Part shown: one piece after another, positions 16,711 to 23,529 of the stretch
How the letters are laid out: each line of letters begins with the position of its first letter
Position numbering within the stretch: the first letter of the stretch is position 1
Origin: Oscillospiraceae bacterium
GTDB lineage: Bacteria > Bacillota > Clostridia > Oscillospirales > Oscillospiraceae
Reading direction: 5' to 3'
DNA length: 64,000 nt
Assembly (NCBI GenBank): GCA_017458335.1
Contig: JAFTFT010000036.1
Location: forward strand, 34,789 to 98,788
The notes under the pieces: generated by a model
What the model saw: the letters and a program-made list of their open reading frames with translations, nothing else
Database searches by the model: none
Told to the model about the DNA's origin: nothing
Position numbers and translations under genes: made by a program

Positions 16711-16845
16711 ATGAAGTATGTCTGCAATCTTTGCGGCTGGGTCTATGATGAGGAAGAGGCCGGCGTGAAGTGGGAAGATCTTCCCGATGATTTTGCCTGC
16801 GAACTCTGCGGCGCAGGTAAGGATGAGTTCACTGCCGAAGAGTAA
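16711..16845 (+). CDS. Short rubredoxin-like protein
   Basis: A 44-residue iron-binding electron-transfer protein with both rubredoxin knuckles: C5-N-L-C8-G-W-V-Y-D and C30-E-L-C33-G, plus the [10 protein letters not shown] segment. Typical rubredoxins have 52-54 residues; this one lacks part of the loop between the knuckles and is at the short end of the family. AGGAG precedes the ATG by about 11 bp. It follows rubrerythrin on the same strand and is closed by a strong hairpin, so the pair probably forms an oxidative-stress unit. Confidence 0.9.
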   Translation: MKYVCNLCGWVYDEEEAGVKWEDLPDDFACELCGAGKDEFTAEE

Positions 16846-16891
16846 GCATTACGGAAAATCCCGGCTTCGGGTACAAAAGAACAAAAGCATG

Positions 16892-16917
16892 AAAAGCGGG
16901 CCGGAAGGCCCGCTTTT
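16892..16917 (+). terminator. Intrinsic terminator after rubredoxin
   Basis: Perfect 11-bp stem AAAAGCGGGCC/GGCCCGCTTTT with GGAA loop; the right arm supplies the T-run. Confidence 0.85.
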
Positions 16918-16920
16918 CGC

Positions 16921-16949
16921 TTGCGCAGAAAGCACCGGTATGCTATAAT
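16921..16949 (+). promoter_or_regulatory. Promoter of the membrane protein-LRR operon
   Basis: TTGCGC (16921-16926), 17-bp spacer, perfect TATAAT (16944-16949) with extended TG. It begins 3 bp after the preceding terminator. Confidence 0.75.
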
Positions 16950-16989
16950 CAGTCAGGTTTATGTAAACTGTGCGCAACGGAGCGGTGCT

Positions 16990-17721
16990 ATGAAGACAGA
17001 AAGAGTCAGATTCTATACCGAACGAAACAGCTTCGGAGTTCAGGCGATGATCATCCTGATGGCATTGTCCATCGCGTTTCGGCTGATCGGATGCTGGGGA
17101 CTCTGGAATGACCGGTCCTTTGCAGCTGCGCAGATTGCGCTGCCCATCGGCAGCGCACTGCTGCTGATGGTACTTGTGTGGCTGCTCGGCCGAAGAGCAC
17201 TTTGGCTGTCGTTCATCCCGGTAATCCTGGGGGCGGTTTTTTTCATCATCAAATCGCTGGGTTTTGAGAGCACGGTGCACACCGTACTCTGCATCCTGCT
17301 CTATTCGGCGGTGATTGCCCTGTATACCGGAACGGTGTTCGGGGTGATCCGGACCAAATGGATTCTTGTGCTGCTGTTCGGCCTGCCGTTTCTGTATCAC
17401 ATATTCATTGAGGACCTCCCCGCTCTGAGGGATACGGTGAACCCGGTGAGCTTCTCCGGCGGAATGCAGGAGATGAGCGTACTGTGTATCATGCTTGGGC
17501 TTTTCTGTCTCTCCCTTTCCATGAAAAAGATCATTGTGGAGCCGATGATACACCTGCCCGGATTCAGAAAACCAAAGGTTTCTGACAGACAGGAAGAGAC
17601 GGCGGAAGAAGTATCTGCGGTTCCGGAAGAGCCCGGCGAAGCGGCGGCAACGGATATACCGCCTGAGACGCAGCCGACGGAGCGGGAGCCCCTGGAAAAC
17701 GACATATCCTCACGGACATGA
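16990..17721 (+). CDS. Polytopic membrane protein with acidic cytoplasmic tail, unknown function
   Basis: A 244-residue protein with about six hydrophobic segments between residues 18 and 180 and a hydrophilic tail rich in Glu and Pro (from about 190). I recognise no family motif. The start at 16990 follows GGAG by 7 bp; the in-frame ATG-like start at 16921 lies in the promoter. Its stop overlaps the start of the leucine-rich-repeat gene (ATGA, 17718-17721), so the two are translationally coupled and may function together at the membrane. Confidence 0.8.
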   Translation: MKTERVRFYTERNSFGVQAMIILMALSIAFRLIGCWGLWNDRSFAAAQIALPIGSALLLMVLVWLLGRRALWLSFIPVILGAVFFIIKSLGFESTVHTVLCILLYSAVIALYTGTVFGVIRTKWILVLLFGLPFLYHIFIEDLPALRDTVNPVSFSGGMQEMSVLCIMLGLFCLSLSMKKIIVEPMIHLPGFRKPKVSDRQEETAEEVSAVPEEPGEAAATDIPPETQPTEREPLENDISSRT

Positions 17722-19475
17722 CGGCGATGCATAGGAAGCTTCTTCATACGGGGAAAACCCGAGGAAAAAAGAAAACTTATCTTGCGATCACAGCCGTGAT
17801 GCTCCTGATGCTGGCTACAGCCGCCGTTCTGCTTCTGCATCAGGCAACCGAGAGACGGGCAGAAGAGTATACACGAAAAGCACGGGAGAGCTACAGCGCG
17901 GGGGATTATGAGAACGCGCTGCTCTACCTGCGGCGGATCAAGGATGAGGACAGAAATACGGAGATTCTGCTCCTGACAGCAGACTGCTATGAGGCACTGG
18001 AAAACTATCCGCGCGCACTGGAGACCCTGCGAAAGTTGAATACGGCAGATCCGGCAATCTCAAACAGGATTCAGTCCATTGAGCAGAGAAAGCTTCAGAA
18101 AACTCAGGCACAGAAAGTGACAATTGCCGGGGTCGAGCTGGATATGAATGAGCAGAGCGCGACGCTGGACGGACTCGGACTGAATGACGCGCAGCTTCAA
18201 CAGCTGACGGCTCTGTATGCGCTGGACCGCCTGTCGCTGAAGAATAACCAGATTTCGGACATCACGGCGCTCGGCGAACTCAAAGGCCTGGATGAGTTGG
18301 ATCTCGCTGGAAATCAAATCCGAAATATCCAGGCACTGACGAAACTGGACAGCCTGCGATCGTTGAATCTGGACCAAAATCCACTGACGGACTGTACTGA
18401 GCTGCGATCCCTCCGCTTCCTCGCCAGCCTGAGCATTGTCGATACCGGAGTAGAAGAGGGAACGGTATATGCACTGGCGGAGAGTCTCCCGGACTGCGCC
18501 ATCCGCTTCGGAATAAGCGGGGAGGAAAAGCTGTTTTTTGCGGGGGAGAATTTCCCGCTGAACGCGGAAGAACTCTCACTCAACGGGAAGAATCTTACGG
18601 ATATCAGCATGCTGCAGGGCTTTAAGGAGCTGAAAATTCTGAACGTCAGCGACAACGAAATCACGGATATACGCGCGTTGATGGAATTGTCCAAACTGGA
18701 AAAACTGAATATCAATGACAATGCCGTGAGTGATCTGAGACCGCTGATCGGTCTTCCGAATCTTGTGAAACTGGAAGCGGAGAACAATCGGATCACGGAA
18801 ACGACTTCAGCCGGTTCCATGGGGCAGCTGACGGAACTTGATCTCAGAGGAAATCCGATCAGGGATTATTCGGGATTGGGGCGACTGAGCAGGCTGAAGA
18901 TTCTGGACCTGAGAGATACGTCCGTTACAGATGCGGATCTGGCGGAACTATACGGGCTGAAGAATATTGTCAGCATCGACCTGAGGGACAACAGAGGGCT
19001 GAGCGACATCGCTGTTGGGGCGCTCAAATCAGCACTGCCCGGATGCAGCATCGCATTGCCGGAGCTGGTTTATGAAATCGAGTTTTCCGGACATCGTCTG
19101 CGAAGCGATGAAAAACAGCTTGTATTCCCAGCTGCGGAAATCTCGGATCTGAGCGGTATCATCAAAATGACTGCACTGGAAGAGCTGGACCTGAGAGACA
19201 ATGAAATTACGAACCTGTACCCATTTGAAATAACGGCATCCAAGGAGTCCATCCGGAAACTGAATCTTTCCGGGAATCAGATCAGAGATGTGCTTTCCCT
19301 GTATGCTCTTTCCGCTCTGGAGGAACTGGATTTGAGCGGTAATCAGATAGAATCGGTTGCAAACCTCCGAAAACTCACGAGTCTGAAGAAATTGACGCTT
19401 ACAGGGAACCCCCTGTCGGAAGAAGCCGTTTATGAGCTGCGAAGCTTGATGCCGGACTGTACCATTGTGTTTTAA
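17718..19475 (+). CDS. Membrane-anchored leucine-rich-repeat protein with TPR-like segment
   Basis: A 585-residue protein with a basic N-terminus, one membrane anchor (about 20-40) and the rest presumably outside. Residues about 45-110 resemble tetratricopeptide repeats (ARESYSAGDYENALLYLRRI, ADCYEALENYPRALETL). From about 145 a long series of SDS22/internalin-like leucine-rich repeats follows (LDRLSLKNNQISDITALGEL, LDELDLAGNQIRNIQAL, through LEELDLSGNQIESVANL), with two islands that interrupt the ladder around 235-275 and 430-470. There is no sortase motif. Likely a protein-interaction scaffold; partner probably the coupled upstream membrane protein. Confidence 0.88.
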   Translation: MTAMHRKLLHTGKTRGKKKTYLAITAVMLLMLATAAVLLLHQATERRAEEYTRKARESYSAGDYENALLYLRRIKDEDRNTEILLLTADCYEALENYPRALETLRKLNTADPAISNRIQSIEQRKLQKTQAQKVTIAGVELDMNEQSATLDGLGLNDAQLQQLTALYALDRLSLKNNQISDITALGELKGLDELDLAGNQIRNIQALTKLDSLRSLNLDQNPLTDCTELRSLRFLASLSIVDTGVEEGTVYALAESLPDCAIRFGISGEEKLFFAGENFPLNAEELSLNGKNLTDISMLQGFKELKILNVSDNEITDIRALMELSKLEKLNINDNAVSDLRPLIGLPNLVKLEAENNRITETTSAGSMGQLTELDLRGNPIRDYSGLGRLSRLKILDLRDTSVTDADLAELYGLKNIVSIDLRDNRGLSDIAVGALKSALPGCSIALPELVYEIEFSGHRLRSDEKQLVFPAAEISDLSGIIKMTALEELDLRDNEITNLYPFEITASKESIRKLNLSGNQIRDVLSLYALSALEELDLSGNQIESVANLRKLTSLKKLTLTGNPLSEEAVYELRSLMPDCTIVF

Positions 19476-19531
19476 TATGGCAGGATGGCAGGGCATGACA
19501 GAAAACGGATAAGAAAGAAACGGAGCAGAAT

Positions 19532-19771
19532 ATGAGACTGGATAAATACCTGAAGGTATCACGCCTCATCAAGAGACGGACCGTTGCCAATGAGGCCTGT
19601 GACAGCGAAAGAGTTACGGTAAACGGCCGGGAGGCGAAGGCAGGCTATCAGGTCAAAATCGGAGACGTAATCGAGATTGCCTTCGGCAACCGCAGTCTGC
19701 GGGTCGAGGTTACGGATATCAGCGAGAATGCAAAAAAAGCCGATGCGGCGGCCATGTACCGGGAATTATAA
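19532..19771 (+). CDS. rqcP: S4-domain ribosome quality-control protein RqcP (YabO/Hsp15 family)
   Basis: A 79-residue S4 RNA-binding protein (RLDKYLKVSRLIKRRTVA, VTVNGREAKAGYQVKIGD). In Bacillota this family binds stalled 50S subunits and helps RqcH add C-terminal Ala tails. The full protein is one S4 domain with a short tail, the normal length. It lies 56 bp after the LRR gene, probably on the same transcript, and its stop codon is inside a perfect terminator stem. Confidence 0.93.
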   Translation: MRLDKYLKVSRLIKRRTVANEACDSERVTVNGREAKAGYQVKIGDVIEIAFGNRSLRVEVTDISENAKKADAAAMYREL

Positions 19772-19810
19772 TACTTCACCCGCTCCGAAAGGAGCGGGTG
19801 AAGTATTATA
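19767..19810. terminator. Perfect 20-bp bidirectional terminator
   Basis: Arms 19767-19786 and 19791-19810 are exact complements around a GAAA loop. The left arm begins inside the last codons of rqcP. AT-rich outer ends give T-rich tails in both directions, fitting the convergent gene ending at 19822. Confidence 0.9.
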
Positions 19811-19821
19811 CGGAATAGAGA

Positions 19822-20235
19822 TCAGATGATATATTTCTTCAGAGGCTCCGGGACAGTCTCCGGATCAGACGTGATGGAGAGAACAAAGCTGATATGCTCA
19901 TTCTCAGAGAACTTTTCAAGCCAGCTGATGAATGTAATAAGAGATTCCGGATCTTTGTCATTGACCAACTTATAGAAATTATCCACAAAGAAGTGGGTGA
20001 TGTCATAGTTGCCGGCGTGAACACCGCAAATCAGCCCCTTCAGAAACTCATAGCTGCCGATATCATATGCACCGGCTTCGATCAAACGGGCCTGATAGGG
20101 AATATCATACGTGAGCTTCCGCTCCTTTTCGATACAAACGACGTCACCGGTTTCTTCCTTTACCGCTTCGCGAACCATTTCTACGAGGCGCTTTGTCTTG
20201 CCGCTTCCCTTCAGACCCATGAGAATGCTGACCAT
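19822..20235 (-). CDS. Small P-loop ATP-binding protein, unknown function
   Basis: A 137-residue cytoplasmic protein with a Walker A GLKGSGKT (residues 7-14) near the N-terminus. Hydrophobic strand THFFVDNFYKL may be a Walker B-like element, and HISFVLSITSD another core strand. It is too short for a full ABC or AAA+ domain, and I cannot name a family with confidence. The start at 20235 is set by GGAGG 7 bp upstream. It faces the dehydratase operon across a 205-bp intergenic region. Confidence 0.8.
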   Translation of the reverse strand: MVSILMGLKGSGKTKRLVEMVREAVKEETGDVVCIEKERKLTYDIPYQARLIEAGAYDIGSYEFLKGLICGVHAGNYDITHFFVDNFYKLVNDKDPESLITFISWLEKFSENEHISFVLSITSDPETVPEPLKKYII

Positions 20236-20252
20236 AGCAATCCCTCCTTCAT

Positions 20253-20294
20253 ATGATAAGGTTTTGGTATCCAAACCTGAATACAGCTTATCAT
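20253..20294. promoter_or_regulatory. Nested inverted repeat in divergent region
   Basis: ATGATAAG/CTTATCAT (20253-20260, 20287-20294) encloses a second near-palindrome GGTTTTGG.TAT.CCAAACC (20261-20278). It lies in the leader of the P-loop gene, so it may be an operator or a leader hairpin. Confidence 0.5.
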
Positions 20295-20364
20295 GTTTTC
20301 TTCCGGGGTGCAAGTGCATAAATGTAAATTAAACGTTTTTTATACAGACTTCGGAAAGTGTATA

Positions 20365-20393
20365 TTGATGGGAGTAATCTGGTATAGTAAAAT
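20365..20393 (+). promoter_or_regulatory. Dehydratase operon promoter
   Basis: TTGATG (20365-20370) and TAAAAT (20388-20393) are spaced exactly 17 bp; the leader to the TTG start at 20441 is about 40 bases. Confidence 0.65.
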
Positions 20394-20440
20394 TATATAA
20401 CCAGTTACAGATAAAAATCCATGAAAAAGAGGTGTATTGC

Positions 20441-21628
20441 TTGAAAGACCTGAAGCATCTGATCTTTTTTGAGAATCTGCTGCAGGACGCACAGAATGAA
20501 CTGGTGGAAAAAGCCAAAAGCGAAGGACAGCTTGCCCTGGGATATAACTGCTACTATATTCCCGAGGTTTTGCTGAATCTTCCCGGCTGCTTCTCCAGCA
20601 GGCTGCGCGCACCGCGCTGCACATCCACGGACATTGCCGGATATTATATGACCAACCGGTCATGTCCCTATGCGCGATCCATTCTGGAACGCGCGATCGA
20701 AGGAGGGTATAATTATCTCGACGCACTCTTCGGGGCGGAGAGCTGCGCGACAATGGACCGCATGGAGACCCACTTCACCCTGCTCCATCCGGTGAAAAAC
20801 GACAGGTTTTTCGTGACGCATATTGACCCGCCGATGAAGGGTGACAAGACCAACCTGGACTACTACAAGGTCCAACTCGCTGTAAAGGTTCTCCAGCCTC
20901 TGAAGGAGAAGCTCGGCGTTGACACATCGGAGGAGGCTCTGCGCAGTGCAGTCGAGAAGCACAACCGCCTCTGCCGTGTGATTACGGAAATCGGGGCCTT
21001 CCGCAGGCTTCCGAACCCGCCGATCACCGGATATGAATTCCATGTGATGCAGCTGGTCAGCCAGGTCTGTCCGCAGGATCTGATCCTGCCGTATCTGGAA
21101 GAGACGCTGGAAGAGCTGAAGACGCGCGAGCCGGAGCCAACGTTCCCGTTCCGTACCAGAGTGGTGCTGGTGGGCAGCGAGGTTGACGATCCGGAGTTTA
21201 CGAAACTGATTGAGACCTGCGGAGCAATGGTAGTTGCAGACCGATACTGCTTCGGAAGCTTCCCGAGCCGCGAAGAGATCGAAATCCTGGAGGGAGAATC
21301 CGCGTTTGATGCGATCTGCCGCACCTATCTGCACTGGAACCAGTGCGCGCGGTTCATGGACGGAATGAAGATCGACCAGCGCCATGACGAAGTAGAACGC
21401 CTGGTGAAGGAATTCGGCGCGGAAGGCATCATCTACGAGAATATGAAATTCTGTGAATTCTGGAGCTATGAAAAGGTTTTGGCCTCCAACATCTTTATCA
21501 ACGAGCGGCATATTCCGACCTGTACGATCGAGAAGGAATACGCGCTCGGCGCGGTTGGACAGCTGCGGACGAGATTCCAGGCCTTTATTGAGTCTCTTGA
21601 AATCAAACAGATCCAGGGAGGAAAGTAA
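20441..21628 (+). CDS. 2-hydroxyacyl-CoA dehydratase-family subunit (HgdB/BcrC-like)
   Basis: A 395-residue member of the family of [4Fe-4S] radical dehydratase and benzoyl-CoA-reductase subunits. The N-terminal signature GYNCYYIPEVLL with a following SCPYARS segment is typical of cluster-binding subunits; candidate cluster cysteines include those in GYNC, APRC, SCPY and later DRYC and NQCA. The start is TTG at 20441, 8 bp after AAAGAGG; an in-frame GTG at 20432 overlaps the ribosome site. It lies 1 bp upstream of a second subunit gene, so the two form a heterodimer in all likelihood. The substrate is not readable from sequence. Confidence 0.85.
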   Translation: MKDLKHLIFFENLLQDAQNELVEKAKSEGQLALGYNCYYIPEVLLNLPGCFSSRLRAPRCTSTDIAGYYMTNRSCPYARSILERAIEGGYNYLDALFGAESCATMDRMETHFTLLHPVKNDRFFVTHIDPPMKGDKTNLDYYKVQLAVKVLQPLKEKLGVDTSEEALRSAVEKHNRLCRVITEIGAFRRLPNPPITGYEFHVMQLVSQVCPQDLILPYLEETLEELKTREPEPTFPFRTRVVLVGSEVDDPEFTKLIETCGAMVVADRYCFGSFPSREEIEILEGESAFDAICRTYLHWNQCARFMDGMKIDQRHDEVERLVKEFGAEGIIYENMKFCEFWSYEKVLASNIFINERHIPTCTIEKEYALGAVGQLRTRFQAFIESLEIKQIQGGK

Positions 21629-21629
21629 C

Positions 21630-23237
21630 ATGAAGCTTCTGGACAAGATGGTCGCACCCCTGGACAAAGCGCTGGAGCGCTTCGATCCGCTGAAGAAGGC
21701 GGAGAAGGGCACAGGCGGACAGCGCGACCGCTATTATGACAAGACCGGCGTGGCCAAGTGGCGTGAATGGCGCGGTGTAAAGGACACCATGGTGGACTAC
21801 GGTGCCTGGCTCAACAATATCCTCAGCATGGTGCAGATGGTGGCCTCGGCGCCCGTGCCGATTCTGAAGGGGTTCTGGGAATACCGCTGGATGGGCTCCT
21901 ATCTGGGAACCTTCATGTTCATCGATCGGCTTTTTGAAGGCTACCGCGGACCGGAGCTGCAGATCGCACATATGAATATGCACGCGATTGTACAGAGTCT
22001 GACCAAGAGAATCGCATTTGCGCTGAAGAACGACGCGCGCTTCGGCGGCGGTCCGGACACGATGAACATTATCCCGCATGACGAGACGATCACACCGCTC
22101 TTCCTGAAGGGCTTCAAGGGGCTATATCCCTTCCCGCTGCAGACATTGCCGGAGTTCATCATCTGCGACATTGACCAGCATATCGAGCCCTATTACATCG
22201 ATGTGGCGGAATCCTACGGACTGCCGGCGGACGTATGTTCCAGATGTGCCGCCGAGACCGGCGTTGCCATCGACGACGCCTTTCCGCTCTTCGGACGGGT
22301 TCTGCTCTCGACGAACATGCCCTGCAACGCTTCGGAGGCAACCTCCATGTTCCAGCGCCGCCGCTATGCGAAACCGGACTTCCCGATTACGCTTGCAATG
22401 CAGCACAATAACCCCGAGGCACTGCCCTATTCAAGAGAGACCCTGCAGAACGCGATGGCTTTTGTTGAGGAGCACTACGGGGTCAAATACGACTGGAACG
22501 AGTTCTTCAAATATGCACGGCTGATGAATGAGCAGAACACCATTGAGCTGGAGAAGTGGGATCTCTTTAAGACGCCCTATTCGCCCCTTTCCGGCATTGC
22601 GGAATCTCTGTACCGTCTGTATTCCTGGCAGTCCGTGAACGGCCAGGAGGAGTATTTCAACAAGGTTGACCGCAAAGTGATTCAAATCATGCGCAGGTGC
22701 TATGAGAAGAAGTATCTCCCCTTCGGCGGAAAGACCCGGCACAGAGCGTTCCTCTGGGGACCTTCAGCTGTGTATTATACGGATTTCCCGACCTGGACGC
22801 AGAACTGCTGGGGCATCACCATCGTCCTCAACATGGACTCCACCATGGGCTACAACATCATCAACACCGAGGATCCGGAGATCGCCATGGACGACATCAC
22901 ACGCTTCACTGAGAAGGCCTGCATGCGTCACCACGCCGTCGGCGGATGGGAGAACATCAACGCCGTCTGGGACTGGGCCAAGAACTTCAACTGCGACATG
23001 GTCCTGATGAACGACAACATCGCCTGCAACGGCATGCTCGGCGTACACGGAATGATGGAGGAGCAGGCGAGGGACCTGGGATTCCACTTTATCTTCATTG
23101 AGCACGATCTACAGGACAGCCGCACGGTTTCCCGTCAGGACATGCGCAACTGCGTCAACAAGTATATGTCTGTTGTCCTGAATGAGAAGCCGCTTGACCC
23201 GACGATTGTCGAGTTCGATGATGCGGAAGCATATTGA
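21630..23237 (+). CDS. 2-hydroxyacyl-CoA dehydratase-family subunit, large
   Basis: A 535-residue partner of the preceding subunit, belonging to the same dehydratase superfamily but longer at the N-terminus (about 130 residues with basic and aromatic segments). Cysteines in DVCSRCAAETG, NMPCNASE, RRCYEKK and NFNCD are candidate cluster ligands. The start at 21630 follows GGGAGGAAAG by 5-6 bp; an in-frame upstream ATG at 21453 lies inside the previous gene. The ATP-dependent activator (HgdC type) that such enzymes need is not encoded nearby. Downstream is a 60-residue membrane protein. Confidence 0.83.
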   Translation: MKLLDKMVAPLDKALERFDPLKKAEKGTGGQRDRYYDKTGVAKWREWRGVKDTMVDYGAWLNNILSMVQMVASAPVPILKGFWEYRWMGSYLGTFMFIDRLFEGYRGPELQIAHMNMHAIVQSLTKRIAFALKNDARFGGGPDTMNIIPHDETITPLFLKGFKGLYPFPLQTLPEFIICDIDQHIEPYYIDVAESYGLPADVCSRCAAETGVAIDDAFPLFGRVLLSTNMPCNASEATSMFQRRRYAKPDFPITLAMQHNNPEALPYSRETLQNAMAFVEEHYGVKYDWNEFFKYARLMNEQNTIELEKWDLFKTPYSPLSGIAESLYRLYSWQSVNGQEEYFNKVDRKVIQIMRRCYEKKYLPFGGKTRHRAFLWGPSAVYYTDFPTWTQNCWGITIVLNMDSTMGYNIINTEDPEIAMDDITRFTEKACMRHHAVGGWENINAVWDWAKNFNCDMVLMNDNIACNGMLGVHGMMEEQARDLGFHFIFIEHDLQDSRTVSRQDMRNCVNKYMSVVLNEKPLDPTIVEFDDAEAY

Positions 23238-23254
23238 CCGGGAGGTAGATGGAG

Positions 23255-23437
23255 ATGAAAAAAATTCTGAAGATGATCCTGAAGGTGCTCGGAAAATTTC
23301 TGCTGATCGGCTTGATCGGGTTTGTTGCAACCTTTACCCTGTACATCACGAATGGAGAGAACAAGCTGATCTACTATGTCATCAGACCGTTTTTAAACAA
23401 GCATTATGATTCACAGGTAAGAGATCGGAAAATCTGA
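23255..23437 (+). CDS. Small single-pass membrane protein in the dehydratase operon
   Basis: A 60-residue protein with a basic N-terminus and one hydrophobic helix (KFLLIGLIGFVATFTLYI, about 15-33), then a short tail (IRPFLNKHYDSQ). No family recognised. The start at 23255 lies 9 bp after GGAGG; an ATG at 23249 is only 3 bp away from it. It follows the large subunit by 17 bp and precedes a terminator, so it is the last gene of the operon. Confidence 0.72.
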   Translation: MKKILKMILKVLGKFLLIGLIGFVATFTLYITNGENKLIYYVIRPFLNKHYDSQVRDRKI

Positions 23438-23447
23438 TACATTCTGG

Positions 23448-23475
23448 GCAGGGGGAGCCGAAAGGCTCCCCCTGC
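23448..23475 (+). terminator. Terminator of the dehydratase operon
   Basis: Perfect 12-bp stem GCAGGGGGAGCC/GGCTCCCCCTGC with GAAA loop, followed by TAAAATT. Confidence 0.85.
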
Positions 23476-23486
23476 TAAAATTAAAC

Positions 23487-23515
23487 TTGTCAAGAATGTC
23501 GCCATGGTGTAAAAT
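23487..23515 (+). promoter_or_regulatory. Promoter heading the surface-glycan gene run
   Basis: TTGTCA (23487-23492), 17-bp spacer, TAAAAT (23510-23515). It is the only clear promoter I found for the same-strand gene run that begins here. Confidence 0.7.
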
Positions 23516-23529
23516 AAACTGATACCCTT

